Positions 1-12,896 of a DNA stretch of 64,000 nt are shown piece after piece; positions within the stretch are counted from its first letter, which is position 1, and every line of letters begins with the position of its first letter. The notes under the pieces were generated by a model, which worked only from the letters and a program-made list of their open reading frames with translations, did no database searches and was not told where the DNA came from. This stretch comes from Tragulus kanchil (taxonomy: Eukaryota; Chordata; Mammalia; Artiodactyla; Tragulidae), in the NCBI GenBank assembly GCA_022376925.1, contig JAIOJX010000002.1, positions 134,736,831-134,800,830 on the forward strand, in the 5' to 3' direction. The position numbers and the translations under genes are program-made.

Positions 1-64
1 CAGGTTTATATAGGTAATATATGAATGCATGTATGGACACACTTACTGTATGCCTTTATTTATT

Positions 65-660
65 TCCTTGGGCTTCAAAAATCACTGCAGATGATGACTG
101 CAGCCATGGAATTAAAATACGCTTGCTCCTTGAAAGAAAAGCTGTGACAAACCTAGACAGCGTATTAAGAAGCAGAGACATTACTTTGCCGACAAAGGTC
201 TATATAGTCAATACTATGGGTTTTTCCAGTAATCATGTATGTGTGTGAAAGTTGAACCATGAGAAGGCTAGGCACCAAAGAACTGATGCTTCTGAACTGT
301 GGTGCTGGAGAAGACTCTTAAGAGTGCCTTGGACGGCAAGGAGATCAAACCTGTCAATCCTAAAGGAAATTGACCCTGAATATTCATTAGAAGAACTGAT
401 GCTGAAGCGGAAACTCCAGTACTTTGGCCACCTAAGGGGAAGAGGCTACTCATTGGAAAATACCCTGATGCTGGCAGAAATAGAAGGCAAAAGGAGAAGG
501 GGATGACCGAGGAAGAGATGGTTGGATGGCATCATTGACTCAATGGACATGAGTTTGAGCAAACTCTGGGAGATGGGGAGGCACAGGGAAGCCTGGCGTG
601 CTGCAGTTTTAGGGTTGCAAGGAGTCAGACATGACTGAGCGACTGAAATGAACTGAACTC
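65..660 (+). mobile_element. BovB (RTE-type) LINE, 3' end
   Basis: The + strand encodes the decayed C-terminal part of the BovB ORF2 protein (RVPWTARRSN, LKLQYFGHL-like, EGKRRRG motifs) and then the typical tail ending gagcgactgaaatgaactgaac. Stop codons and length show it is 5'-truncated and dead. Its last ~170 bp is repeated at 1621-1793 through duplication 1. Confidence 0.88.
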
Positions 661-2753
661 AAGTACATAAAAGCCAAAACCGCTAGAGATGAAATGAGAA
701 GTATATAGAAATACCATCAAGGGAGAGTTTATACTTTGTCAGTCTTTGACAGATAATACAGGTAAAAAACCATGAGTAAAAATAACTTAAATAATATAAT
801 TAAAGCTAATGCCAAATACCTCTATTGTGAAGCCTGAACCCTTCCTTAAGAGAATCACCTTTTTTTCCTAGCATTCGCAAATTGATGGTATGTTAGCTTG
901 CAAAGAAAACCTTATTAAATTTTTCACAAAATGCCCCAGAAATGGCTCAGCCCACATTTTTCTGATGAACATATAATAGGACTATAGAAATCCATGACAC
1001 AGACATAATACAGAAGATCATTGTAGGAATGAGATGAGCAGGAATCAAGTGAGAGCCTTAAAATGATGAGCTCTTGAAATTTCTCCTGTCCAGAATGGGA
1101 GGAGTTGATTTGGTCACCCCCAGGAGGGCTGAGAGGTGGTGCGGAGGGCCAGGTGGTAGTTGGAGATGGTGGTGTGTTGTGTATCAAGCTCCACACACAT
1201 GATTCTTTTCTCAGGTGCCCTCTCTCAGCCATGGATCCCCGATGGTCAGAGGGGTGCAGTCAGGATGTTGTTGAAAAGACAAAATATTGGAGCCCATGGC
1301 CAGAAGCGCTCGGACGGGCTTCCCACGTTGGCAGGGTTAGGAAAAAGTAACTTTGGAGGAGAGGACCACAAGAAAGGAAGAAGTTGAGGGATCAGAAGGA
1401 TTTGATGAGGTTAAAAAAACTGATGTAAGGAGAGCAAGGAATAGAAAGGATAAAGGGTTATTGGAGAATTCAGAGGCAAAACCATTCCAGGTGAGACTAC
1501 AGGTGGCTGGCTTGGAATGGAGAGGCAGCCACAAGAGAAGAAGGGAGGAATTTATCACAGTTGGCTTCAGATCGTCTATCATCCTCTGACTACCTCCCCT
1601 GGGTTCATTTATATGAAAATCAAAAGGAGAAGGGGATGACCGAGGAAGAGATGGTTGGATGGCATCATTGACTCAATGGACATGAGTTTGAGCAAACTCT
1701 GGGAGATGGGGAGGCACAGGGAAGCCTGGCGTGCTGCAGTTTTAGGGTTGCAAGGAGTCAGACATGACTGAGCGACTGAAATGAACTGAACTCAAGTACA
1801 TAAAAGCCAAAACCGCTAGAGATGAAATGAGAAGTATATAGAAATACCATCAAGGGAGAGTTTATACTTTGTCAGTCTTTGACAGATAATACAGGTAAAA
1901 AACCATGAGTAAAAATAACTTAAATAATATAATTAAAGCTAATGCCAAATACCTCTATTGTGAAGCCTGAACCCTTCCTTAAGAGAATCACCTTTTTTTC
2001 CTAGCATTCGCAAATTGATGGTATGTTAGCTTGCAAAGAAAACCTTATTAAATTTTTCACAAAATGCCCCAGAAATGGCTCAGCCCACATTTTTCTGATG
2101 AACATATAATAGGACTATAGAAATCCATGACACAGACATAATACAGAAGATCATTGTAGGAATGAGATGAGCAGGAATCAAGTGAGAGCCTTAAAATGAT
2201 GAGCTCTTGAAATTTCTCCTGTCCAGAATGGGAGGAGTTGATTTGGTCACCCCCAGGAGGGCTGAGAGGTGGTGCGGAGGGCCAGGTGGTAGTTGGAGAT
2301 GGTGGTGTGTTGTGTATCAAGCTCCACACACATGATTCTTTTCTCAGGTGCCCTCTCTCAGCCATGGATCCCCGATGGTCAGAGGGGTGCAGTCAGGATG
2401 TTGTTGAAAAGACAAAATATTGGAGCCCATGGCCAGAAGTGCTCGGACGGGCTTCCCACGTTGGCAGGGTTAGGAAAAAGTAACTTTGGAGGAGAGGACC
2501 ACAAGAAAGGAAGAAGTTGAGGGATCAGAAGGATTTGATGAGGTTAAAAAAACTGATGTAAGGAGAGCAAGGAATAGAAAGGATAAAGGGTTATTGGAGA
2601 ATTCAGAGGCAAAACCATTCCAGGTGAGACTACAGGTGGCTGGCTTGGAATGGAGAGGCAGCCACAAGAGAAGAAGGGAGGAATTTATCACAGTTGGCTT
2701 CAGATCGTCTATCATCCTCTGACTACCTCCCCTGGGTTCATTTATATGAAAAT
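488..2753 (+). repeat. Tandem duplication 1: 488-1620 and 1621-2753
   Basis: Two head-to-tail copies of 1133 bp each lie at an offset of exactly 1133. The only difference I noticed is C at 1307 against T at 2440. The second copy begins inside the tail of a BovB element, so the last ~170 bp of that LINE appears again at 1621-1793 with no insertion signature of its own. Confidence 0.97.
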
Positions 2754-3090
2754 CACATTGAAGAGATACTCTTTTAGCCTTGAAATTGATCCTAATAGTT
2801 ATATAATTTGATCTAAATTCTCTCCAAGGAAAAAGGAAATCAGCATTTTGTTGAACCTCTGCCATGTGCTTTTTCACTCTCCTTCAACAGCATTATGCTC
2901 TGTCATTAGGGAAACCATATAATTTATGGTCCGAACGGAACTCTCTTGAGAGGAAAAGAACCACAGAGAGTCTGAGGTTGTTCTGGGTAAACTGGCATGC
3001 ATGGCCATCCCCTAATTACCAGACATCCTGTTGAGTTGTATGTGATTGTCAGCATTTCAGAGACAGGGGAACTCAGGCTCAGAGAAGTCT

Positions 3091-3386
3091 TTTATTATTT
3101 ATTGTTTTGGCTGTGCTGGGTCTTTGTTGCTATGCACAGGCTTTCTCTAATTGCAGTGAGCTGGGGCTCCTCTCTAGTTGTGGTGCACAGACTTCCCAGT
3201 GGGGTGGCTTCTCTTGTTGCAGAGCACGGGCTCTGGGGCACGGGCTTCCGCTGCATGCAGGCTCAGTAGTTGTGGTGCATGGGCTTAGTTGCTCTGCAGC
3301 GTGTGGAGTCTTCCTAGACCAGGGATCAAACCTGTGTCTCCTAAATGGAAGGTGGATTCTTCACTCCTGGACTACCAGGGAAGCCC
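3091..3386 (-). mobile_element. CHR-type tRNA-Glu-derived SINE inserted in a MIR
   Basis: Read on the - strand it starts ggcttccctggta and carries a B-box-like ggtttgatccctgg-type segment. The flanks agagaagtctttt (3082) and agagaagcctttt (3389) look like a target-site duplication. The surrounding sequence on both sides (actcaggctcagagaag, then actcaaggcacccagt) reads as an interrupted MIR. Confidence 0.82.
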
Positions 3387-3867
3387 TGAGAGAAGCCTTT
3401 TGACTCAAGGCACCCAGTTAGTAGAGTCAAAGGCCAAGGCAGGATTCAGGCGCAGGTGTGTGTGACTCTAAAGTCTAACTATTGGTAACTTAGTTCCCAG
3501 TTCACCTACCTTGGCTCCCCATCGTCATTCCACTTGCCTTGACTTGACAGGCTCCCTTCCAGACAGACACTGTGACGGTCCCAGCTGGAAGTCTGTCTCA
3601 ACACAGATAATTCGATGTGTGATAACTCTGCTGTTGCCAGCAGTGACAGGAAGCCAGCTGTTCTCAGAGCCTTTGGCGGTGATGTGCGCGAGATGCCTGA
3701 GATGCTGCGTGTGGGCTGCCCAAGGACCCCAGATTTGCTTGCTTGGTAATCAGAGTCCATCAGGAGAGCCTGGGGATTTAAGATGACTGGCACGGAATGC
3801 GGATGGATCCAGGGCTCACAAAAGCTACAGCTTCAGAGAACCTCGGGGTTAGAAGAGGTAAAGCGTG

Positions 3868-4064
3868 AATACTGCTGCTGCTTAGTTGCTTCAGTCATGT
3901 CCAACTCTGCGACCCTAGGGTCTGTAGCCCTCCAGGCTCCTCTATGGGATGAATACTAGAGTGGGTTGCCATGCCCTCCTTCCGGGGATCTTCCTGACAC
4001 AGAGTGAACCCACGTCTCCTGCATTATAGACGGATTCTTTACCACCGAGCCACCGGGGAAGTCT
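3868..4064 (-). mobile_element. Bov-tA SINE
   Basis: The element is a reversed Bov-tA: on the + strand it runs from gttgcttcagtcatgtcc, through ccaggctcctct and gggttgccatgcc, to the tRNA-like head ending gccaccggggaagtc. It is diverged. The second copy at about 4987-5174 belongs to duplication 2. Confidence 0.82.
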
Positions 4065-4727
4065 GTAATAAGTGACTAGGAATCAAAAAGATACAGATCT
4101 AGGAATAGAGAACTGAAGAAGGTTGAGTTTAAGCAGCTGTGACAGGGCAGTGGGGAGGGATTTGGGGTTCACCAAAGACCTAGTAAACCGTCATCCAGCA
4201 GGTCACTGGAATCGAGATGGGTGCAGGGCAGGAGAGTGGAAACAGGTGGATGGCCCCAAAAGTTTCACCTGATCCATCCCTTTCTTCCAGCCCTGCTCTG
4301 GCCTTGGGGTATGTGCTGGCAGCATCGAGCAGGTCTCAGGAAGGTCATCCTGGCTTTGCGCATGGTTCGCCTAGGGCTCAGCCGTGATCTTTACCGATCT
4401 GGTTGCTCTAAAAAGTCGTTGGGGAATAGCATGGGATCTCTGAAGGCCAGAACCATGGCTTCTTGGAGGCTGTCCATGGACCACAACTGAATTTTTTTAA
4501 ATTAAGTTTTAATAACAGTTAATCTAATAGTGCATTCTCTTTGGAAAAAAATCCAGAAAATGACAGTTCAGACAAACGTCTCTTTTGCCCACAAATCAGG
4601 TTCCTCTACCTCTTCCAGAAATGTAGCCTCTTCCACAGATGTAAATTTTGGGTTTATCCTTCTAGACTCTTTTCTATATGTTTGCATTCACCTAAGACCT
4701 TATGGGTGCTTTTTATAAACAGGTTAA

Positions 4728-4969
4728 TTCCTATTTTTAAGATTGGAGTATAGTTGCTTTACAGTGTTGGGTTAGTTTCCACTGTACAGCGAAGCAATGT
4801 GTATGCATATTTCCCACCCCCGTTTTTGGATTTCCTTCCCATTTAGGTCACCACAGAGCATTCAGTAGAGCATCCTGTGCCCTACAGTGGTATCATGAGT
4901 TACGATTCTATACGTATTAGTGTCTATGTGTCCACCCGTCTCCCAGTTATCCCACCCTCCCTGTCACCC
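4728..4969 (-). mobile_element. L1 LINE 3' end, truncated by duplication junction
   Basis: The sequence tatagttgctttacagtg, tttaggtcaccacagag and so on matches the reversed 3' end of mammalian L1 elements. It stops at 4969 where the next duplicate copy begins; the same element is continuous at 5840-6960. Confidence 0.7.
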
Positions 4970-5839
4970 TTAGAAGAGGTAAAGCGTGCCTGCTTAGTTG
5001 CTTCAGTCATGTCCAACTCTGCGACCCTAGGGTCTGTAGCCTCCAGGCTCCTCTATGGGATGAATACTAGAGTGGGTTGCCATGCCCTCCTTCCGGGGAT
5101 CTTCCTGACACAGAGTGAACCCACGTCTCCTGCATTATAGACGGATTCTTTACCACCGAGCCACCGGGGAAGTCTGTAATAAGTGACTAGGAATCAAAAA
5201 GATACAGATCTAGGAATAGAGAACTGAAGAAGGTTGAGTTTAAGCAGCTGTGACAGGGCAGTGGGGAGGGATTTGGGGTTCACCAAAGACCTAGTAAACC
5301 GTCATCCAGCAGGTCACTGGAATCGAGATGGGTGCAGGGCAGGAGAGTGGAAACAGGTGGATGGCCCCAAAAGTTTCACCTGATCCATCCCTTTCTTCCA
5401 GCCCTGCTCTGGCCTTGGGGTATGTGCTGGCAGCATCGAGCAGGTCTCAGGAAGGTCATCCTGGCTTTGCGCATGGTTCGCCTAGGGCTCAGCCGTGATC
5501 TTTACCGATCTGGTTGCTCTAAAAAGTCGTTGGGGAATAGCATGGGATCTCTGAAGGCCAGAACCATGGCTTCTTGGAGGCTGTCCATGGACCACAACTG
5601 AATTTTTTTAAATTAAGTTTTAATAACAGTTAATCTAATAGTGCATTCTTTTTGGGAAAAAAATCCAGAAAATGACAGTTCAGACAAACGTCTCTTTTGC
5701 CCACAAATCAGGTTCCTCTACCTCTTCCAGAAATGTAGCCTCTTCCACAGATGTAAATTTTGGGTTTATCCTTCTAGACTCTTTTCTATATGTTTGCATT
5801 CACCTAAGACCTTATGGGTGCTTTTTATAAACAGGTTAA

Positions 5840-6960
5840 TTCCTATTTTTAAGATTGGAGTATAGTTGCTTTACAGTGTTGGGTTAGTTTCCACTGTACA
5901 GCGAAGCAATGTGTATGCATATTTCCCACCCCCGTTTTTGGATTTCCTTCCCATTTAGGTCACCACAGAGCATTCAGTAGAGCATCCTGTGCCCTACAGT
6001 GGTATCATGAGTTACGTATTCTATACGTATTAGTGTCTATGTGTCCACCCCGTCTCCCAGTTATCCCACCCTCCCTGTCACCCTTTGGCATCTGTATATT
6101 TGATCTTTATGTCTGTGTCCCTATTTCTGCCTTGCAGACAGGTTTATCTGTACGAGTAACATATATGTGTTAGTATACAATATTGATTTTTCTCTTTCTG
6201 ACTTACTTCACTCTTTATAACAGGCTGTAGCTTCATCCACATCTCTACAAATGACCCAATTTCATTCTGTTTTATGACTGAGTAATATTTTGTTGTATAT
6301 ATATATACACACACACCACATCTTTATCTTTTCATTGGTCAATGAACATTTGGGTTTCTTCCATGACCTGGCTGTTGTAATAGTGCTGCAATGGACATTG
6401 GGGTACATGTGTGTTTTGGTTTTTTTAATATTGATTTTCAGAGGGTATATGCCCCATAGTGGAATTGCTGAGTTGTATGATAATTTTTCTTCTTCTTTTT
6501 TTAAATTTTGGCCTCTTATTGCTTTTTTATTTATTTATTTTTATCCATCTTTGTTCTTTGGCCTATGTGGGCCTCCCATGGCAGTGGCCTCTCTTGTCGC
6601 AGAGCACTGGCTCTGGGTTTATGCTCTCCAGAGTGCTGGCTCATCACTGGACACACTGGTCCAACCACTCCATGGGATCTTCCCAGGCCAGGGATCAAAC
6701 CAGTGCCCCTTGCACTACAAGGCAGACTCTTTACCCACTGGACCACCAGGGAAGCCCTATTTTCAATTTTTAAGGGGACCTCCATATTGTTCTCTGTAGT
6801 GGCTGTATCAGTTTACATTTCCTGGTTTTTATCATTGCAAACATCCTCAAACTTAACTGAATGATAGTGGGTATTACTTCGAATGACTGTTCTGAGGTCA
6901 TGTAGTGAGGACAAATAAGGACTCGTGATGTTGAAGAAAGTACCTGTAAAAGGAGTCTCA
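5840..6960 (-). mobile_element. L1 LINE 3' part with a CHR SINE inside
   Basis: Reversed L1 3' sequence is recognised by actgagtaatattttgttg, gacattggggtacatg and, after the SINE, ctccatattgttctctgtag and gcagcttacattcc-like text. The SINE at 6530-6757 interrupts it. The right boundary is approximate. Part recurs at 7875-8070 by duplication 3. Confidence 0.7.
6530..6757 (-). mobile_element. CHR-type SINE nested in L1
   Basis: The + strand shows tccatctttgttctttgg, tgggcctcccatggcagtgg and ends actggaccaccagggaag. The - strand is the usual CHR order with a tRNA-Glu-like head. A half copy at 7763-7874 is produced by duplication 3. Confidence 0.85.
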
Positions 6961-8880
6961 ATAAAGAGAAGCTTCTGGTTCACATCGTGTGTTATAAAAG
7001 CTTTAAAGCAACAGTGATTCAGACTTTCTAATAGTTGGTCAAAAAAAGATTAGGAAAGTTCTTGGTGAGGAACAGTCCTCAGAAGATAGTTAACATTAGT
7101 GCTAGACTTTATAGGTTCAACACGGTATTAGGTAACTTGCACCAGAATGCAGAGGCCTTGTTTGCTCTGAAGGCCCTTTGAAGGCAACAGCCAGATCTTA
7201 CCCCTACCCAGCTTCACTTCCAACGCAAGCAGTGTTCTCTTGATTGGGACACTTGTCTCCTGTTTGCTATTTCTGCTTTGTGTGAAGCATTTTGTGCCAT
7301 CTGGCCTGGATGCATTTCAGCAAAGATAGTAAAGAAACATTTATCAAGAAAAATCAAAGTCAGTCTCGCCAAGTGTGGTCTAGGGAGATTTGCTTTCTCG
7401 ATACATATGCGGCTCTGTTGCTGCTGGGAAACATGACTCTACTTTGAAAAGCTTCAGGAGGGACAGGGCCTTTGGATCTTAGCCTGCAGCTACTGTCAGC
7501 TGCTCATGATACAGTGATTTTAGTAGCCAGAGCACTTGGAGATACAGACACCAACAGCCCCAGAATTAGTTCTACTTTGTTCCTTTCCATAGAAATTCTT
7601 GGCCCCTTTGGTGGTGGATAGACTCAAATGAACAGAATTAGAATAAAGTGTCTAAAAGAGTTGGGAGGAGGAGGGAGTCATGCCTCTGTTAGGACTGGGA
7701 AGTTCAGGGGAAGTGGATGCCCAGGGAGAGGTCATTCTTAAACCATTAGTCATGAGATTGCCCTGGACACACTGGTCCAACCACTCCATGGGATCTTCCC
7801 AGGCCAGGGATCAAACCAGTGCCCCTTGCACTACAAGGCAGACTCTTTACCCACTGGACCACCAGGGAAGCCCTATTTTCAATTTTTAAGGGGACCTCCA
7901 TATTGTTCTCTGTAGTGGCTGTATCAGTTTACATTTCCTGGTTTTTATCATTGCAAACATCCTCAAACTTAACTGAATGATAGTGGGTATTACTTCGAAT
8001 GACTGTTCTGAGGTCATGTAGTGAGGACAAATAAGGACTCGTGATGTTGAAGAAAGTACCTGTAAAAGGAGTCTCAATAAAGAGAAGCTTCTGGTTCACA
8101 TCGTGTGTTATAAAAGCTTTAAAGCAACAGTGATTCAGACTTTCTAATAGTTGGTCAAAAAAAGATTAGGAAAGTTCTTGGTGAGGAACAGTCCTCAGAA
8201 GATAGTTAACATTAGTGCTAGACTTTATAGGTTCAACACGGTATTAGGTAACTTGCACCAGAATGCAGAGGCCTTGTTTGCTCTGAAGGCCCTTTGAAGG
8301 CAACAGCCAGATCTTACCCCCTAACCAGCTTCACTTCCAACGCAAGCAGTGTTCTCTTGATTGGGACACTTGTCTCCTGTTTGCTATTTCTGCTTTGTGT
8401 GAAGCATTTTGTGCCATCTGGCCTGGATGCATTTCAGCAAAGATAGTAAAGAAACATTTATCAAGAAAAATCAAAGTCAGTCTCGCCAAGTGTGGTCTAG
8501 GGAGATTTGCTTTCTCGATACATATGCGGCTCTGTTGCTGCTGGGAAACATGACTCTACTTTGAAAAGCTTCAGGAGGGACAGGGCCTTTGGATCTTAGC
8601 CTGCAGCTACTGTCAGCTGCTCATGATACAGTGATTTTAGTAGCCAGAGCACTTGGAGATACAGACACCAACAGCCCCAGAATTAGTTCTACTTTGTTCC
8701 TTTCCATAGAAATTCTTGGCCCCTTTGGTGGTGGATAGACTCAAATGAACAGAATTAGAATAAAGTGTCTAAAAGAGTTGGGAGGAGGAGGGAGTCATGC
8801 CTCTGTTAGGACTGGGAAGTTCAGGGGAAGTGGATGCCCAGGGAGAGAGGTCATTCTTAAACCATTAGTCATGAGATTGG
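6647..8880 (+). repeat. Tandem duplication 3: 6647-7762 and 7763-8880
   Basis: The offset is 1116. The breakpoint falls inside a CHR SINE, so its 3'-left half appears alone at 7763-7874. The right edge is marked by catgagattg, followed in the first copy by cc and in the second by the true continuation gctccag. Confidence 0.96.
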
Positions 8881-10713
8881 CTCCAGAGTACAACACACTC
8901 TTGTCCTGCAAAGGGCACCCTGAAAGAGCTGTGAGGTGGCATACTTAGACCAGAAGAAAGTTCTGGTGATTGTCCTGGGCTGTCAGTTGCTAAGACAGGG
9001 GAGGGAGCACGGTTTTAGAAGAAAGACAAGCTGTTTTCACTTGCTTCTGTGTTGTCAATCCACCAGACAGACAAGTCTGTGGCACTTCAGAGCATCTCAA
9101 ATCATGTTTTTATGCAGCTTGCTAGGGTGCGAGATGTGTCATTCCAAGAATTAAGCCTAGGAACTGGCACCAGCGGCTTCCCTTGGAAGGCTCAGTGAAT
9201 GAGAGAAAATAACAGTTGCAGATCATAGTCCAGGGGGAAAATGTATGGGCATATTAAGAAATTATATCATCTAGGAAAGTTTTACTTCATGTGTGTTCTA
9301 TGGACCTGCAGCATCAACCTCACCTGGGAACTTGTTAGAGAAACAGATGAGCAGGTCTCACTCCAAACTTACCAAATCAGAATCTCTCAGGGATGAGGGG
9401 GTCTCAGGGATGCATCTCACCAGTCATCTGGGTGACCCTTGTCCACACTAAGGGTTGAGAAACATTTCTCTGGAAGGGCTCAAATGGAAAAGTCACGTGC
9501 ATTCTTCTCAAGAAGAAAAACCACAAGTGGGTCTGTTTGACACCAGTCTATCTGGAAGTGGGTAAGTCTTCACAACAGAAATAGATACATGTAATAAAAG
9601 AAGGCACTGAATATGGACTGTAATAACAAAAAAACCAGCTTTTACTATCTGAAAGGGGTGTAGTTTTAGCCCCAATGACTAGCTAACCTTGGAGATACAG
9701 CTGCTCATGATACAGTGATTTTAGTAGCCAGAGCACTTGGAGATACAGACACCAACAGCCCCAGAATTAGTTCTACTTTGTTCCTTTCCATAGAAATTCT
9801 TGGCCCCTTTGGTGGTGGATAGACTCAAATGAACAGAATTAGAATAAAGTGTCTAAAAGAGTTGGGAGGAGGAGGGAGTCATGCCTCTGTTAGGACTGGG
9901 AAGTTCAGGGGAAGTGGATGCCCAGGGAGAGAGGTCATTCTTAAACCATTAGTCATGAGATTGGCTCCAGAGTACAACACACTCTTGTCCTGCAAAGGGC
10001 ACCCTGAAAGAGCTGTGAGGTGGCATACTTAGACCAGAAGAAAGTTCTGGTGATTGTCCTGGGCTGTCAGTTGCTAAGACAGGGGAGGGAGCACGGTTTT
10101 AGAAGAAAGACAAGCTGTTTTCACTTGCTTCTGTGTTGTCAATCCACCAGACAGACAAGTCTGTGGCACTTCAGAGCATCTCAAATCATGTTTTTATGCA
10201 GCTTGCTAGGGTGCGAGATGTGTCATTCCAAGAATTAAGCCTAGGAACTGGCACCAGCGGCTTCCCTTGGAAGGCTCAGTGAATGAGAGAAAATAACAGT
10301 TGCAGATCATAGTCCAGGGGGAAAATGTATGGGCATATTAAGAAATTATATCATCTAGGAAAGTTTTACTTCATGTGTGTTCTATGGACCTGCAGCATCA
10401 ACCTCACCTGGGAACTTGTTAGAGAAACAGATGAGCAGGTCTCACTCCAAACTTACCAAATCAGAATCTCTCAGGGATGAGGGGGTCTCAGGGATGCATC
10501 TCACCAGTCATCTGGGTGACCCTTGTCCACACTAAGGGTTGAGAAACATTTCTCTGGAAGGGCTCAAATGGAAAAGTCACGTGCATTCTTCTCAAGAAGA
10601 AAAACCACAAGTGAGTCTGTTTGACACCAGTCTATCTGGAAGTGGGTAAGTCTTCACAACAGAAATAGATACATGTAATAAAAGAAGGCACTGAATATGG
10701 ACTGTAATAACAA
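8614..10713 (+). repeat. Tandem duplication 4: 8614-9697 and 9698-10713
   Basis: The offset is 1084. The last ~70 bases of the first copy (about 9628-9697) do not match the second copy and look like degraded sequence. A MER5A remnant is included in both copies. The left edge overlaps duplication 3, so about 270 bp occurs three times. Confidence 0.95.
9296..9465 (-). mobile_element. MER5A-like hAT DNA transposon remnant
   Basis: The text ctgcagcatcaacctcacc, gggaacttgttagaga and aatcagaatctct is the reversed MER5A pattern. It is an old non-autonomous element. The duplicate lies at about 10380-10549. Confidence 0.7.
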
Positions 10714-12896
10714 TGAAATAGCTTTAATAGAGCTAGCTTTCTTTGACTATTCCCTAGATGCCGTGTTCCTTGCTAACAATGTATAGTTTTTATCCAGTTA
10801 CACTCTTACAAGCCAGTGAGGTATGTTATCTGCATTTCATTGATCAAGAACTTGAGCTTCAAAAAATGCAAAAGAACCACTAGGCAACATGCAAACTGGC
10901 ACCTTACAGCCCTGTGTCCACTCCTCTCTATGACCTGGCTACTGTCTCATTAGAAATCAACTAAACGTTGAAGCAATTTGGGTTTATTCTGCTAGGTACT
11001 TGGGACAGGGGTGCCAACATAGGATATTGGAGACAAGATCAACATTTTCTGTTGACACGTCTGGGCCTGGTACCTAGCAGAATGCCTAACGCATTAGGGA
11101 ACTGCTCATTGAACTTAACCATATCAAAGAGGAAGCATTCTTGCTTTTGGTGCAAAAGTTTGGTACCACTTGCAAACTAAGATGGAACAGGAATTCAGAA
11201 GGGCCATGTGCTAGAGTGCAGGACAGAGTCAGTGCCAAATAAGTCCCAGTTTGCCTCCTGGGGTCCTTTGTCACTCCTCTGGGAGTCCACGCAGCCCTTT
11301 CTGCATTGCGTTTATTCAGTCTTAACCCTTTACTAGATACATGGTCTTAGGCAAGTCAGCCTCCCACCTCTCCGTCCCACACAGTGGTTCATTGCTTGGA
11401 TGTAGGAAAATAAAAGGAAACTGTGAATTGAACCAGGGCTGTGTTTTGTCAGATAAAATGGAAGAAAAGAAGAGCAAGGAAGTTGAGAGTAATTTCAGGG
11501 AGTAGTCATAATGCACTCAAAACCTTAAATGGGGGTGGGTGAACAGAGTAAAGACAAGAGGGAGTGGGGAGGAAGAGAAAATGTATTGGGGGTCAATGGA
11601 TAGATTTGCAATGAAAGACTTGTAGCAGTGGGGCGCTAGAGTTAATGAACTGAAACATGGGATGTTGCACAGGGCTGTGGGGTACATGAAATACGTGTAA
11701 GAAAGTCATGTGACTTCTGGATGATAAGCTCCAGGCAGGAGGTGACTGGGATGAGGCGGAAGCAGGTGATGACATTGTAAGTCTTCACAACAGAAATAGA
11801 TACATGTAATAAAAGAAGGCACTGAATATGGACTGTAATAACAATGAAATAGCTTTAATAGAGCTAGCTTTCTTTGACTATTCCCTAGATGCCGTGTTCC
11901 TTGCTAACAATGTATAGTTTTTATCCAGTTACACTCTTACAAGCCAGTGAGGTATGTTATCTGCATTTCATTGATCAAGAACTTGAGCTTCAAAAAATGC
12001 AAAAGAACCACTAGGCAACATGCAAACTGGCACCTTACAGCCCTGTGTCCACTCCTCTCTATGACCTGGCTACTGTCTCATTAGAAATCAACTAAACGTT
12101 GAAGCAATTTGGGTTTATTCTGCTAGGTACTTGGGACAGGGGTGCCAACATAGGATATTGGAGACAAGATCAACATTTTCTGTTGACACGTCTGGGCCTG
12201 GTACCTAGCAGAATGCCTAACGCATTAGGGAACTGCTCATTGAACTTAACCATATCAAAGAGGAAGCATTCTTGCTTTTGGTGCAAAAGTTTGGTACCAC
12301 TTGCAAACTAAGATGGAACAGGAATTCAGAAGGGCCATGTGCTAGAGTGCAGGACAGAGTCAGTGCCAAATAAGTCCCAGTTTGCCTCCTGGGGTCCTTT
12401 GTCACTCCTCTGGGAGTCCACGCAGCCCTTTCTGCATTGCGTTTATTCAGTCTTAACCCTTTACTAGATACATGGTCTTAGGCAAGTCAGCCTCCCACCT
12501 CTCCGTCCCACACAGTGGTTCATTGCTTGGATGTAGGAAAATAAAAGGAAACTGTGAATTGAACCAGGGCTGTGTTTTGTCAGATAAAATGGAAGAAAAG
12601 AAGAGCAAGGAAGTTGAGAGTAATTTCAGGGAGTAGTCATAATGCACTCAAAACCTTAAATGGGGGTGGGTGAACAGAGTAAAGACAAGAGGGAGTGGGG
12701 AGGAAGAGAAAATGTATTGGGGGTCAATGGATAGATTTGCAATGAAAGACTTGTAGCAGTGGGGCGCTAGAGTTAATGAACTGAAACATGGGATGTTGCA
12801 CAGGGCTGTGGGGTACATGAAATACGTGTAAGAAAGTCATGTGACTTCTGGATGATAAGCTCCAGGCAGGAGGTGACTGGGATGAGGCGGAAGCAG
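10646..12896 (+). repeat. Tandem duplication 5: 10646-11776 and 11777-12896
   Basis: The offset is 1131. The last 11 bases of the first copy (11766-11776) are not found at the equivalent place in the second. The content is old intronic sequence with MIR-like pieces. Confidence 0.96.

Larger units (their letters stand above)
3849..6084 (+). repeat. Tandem duplication 2: 3849-4969 and 4970-6084
   Basis: The offset is 1121 at the left edge, then 1111 after a small deletion next to the junction (gaatactgctg... is shortened in the second copy). The unit carries a reversed Bov-tA and an L1 3' end. The L1 is cut at 4969 and continues properly only after the second copy at 6085. Confidence 0.96.
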
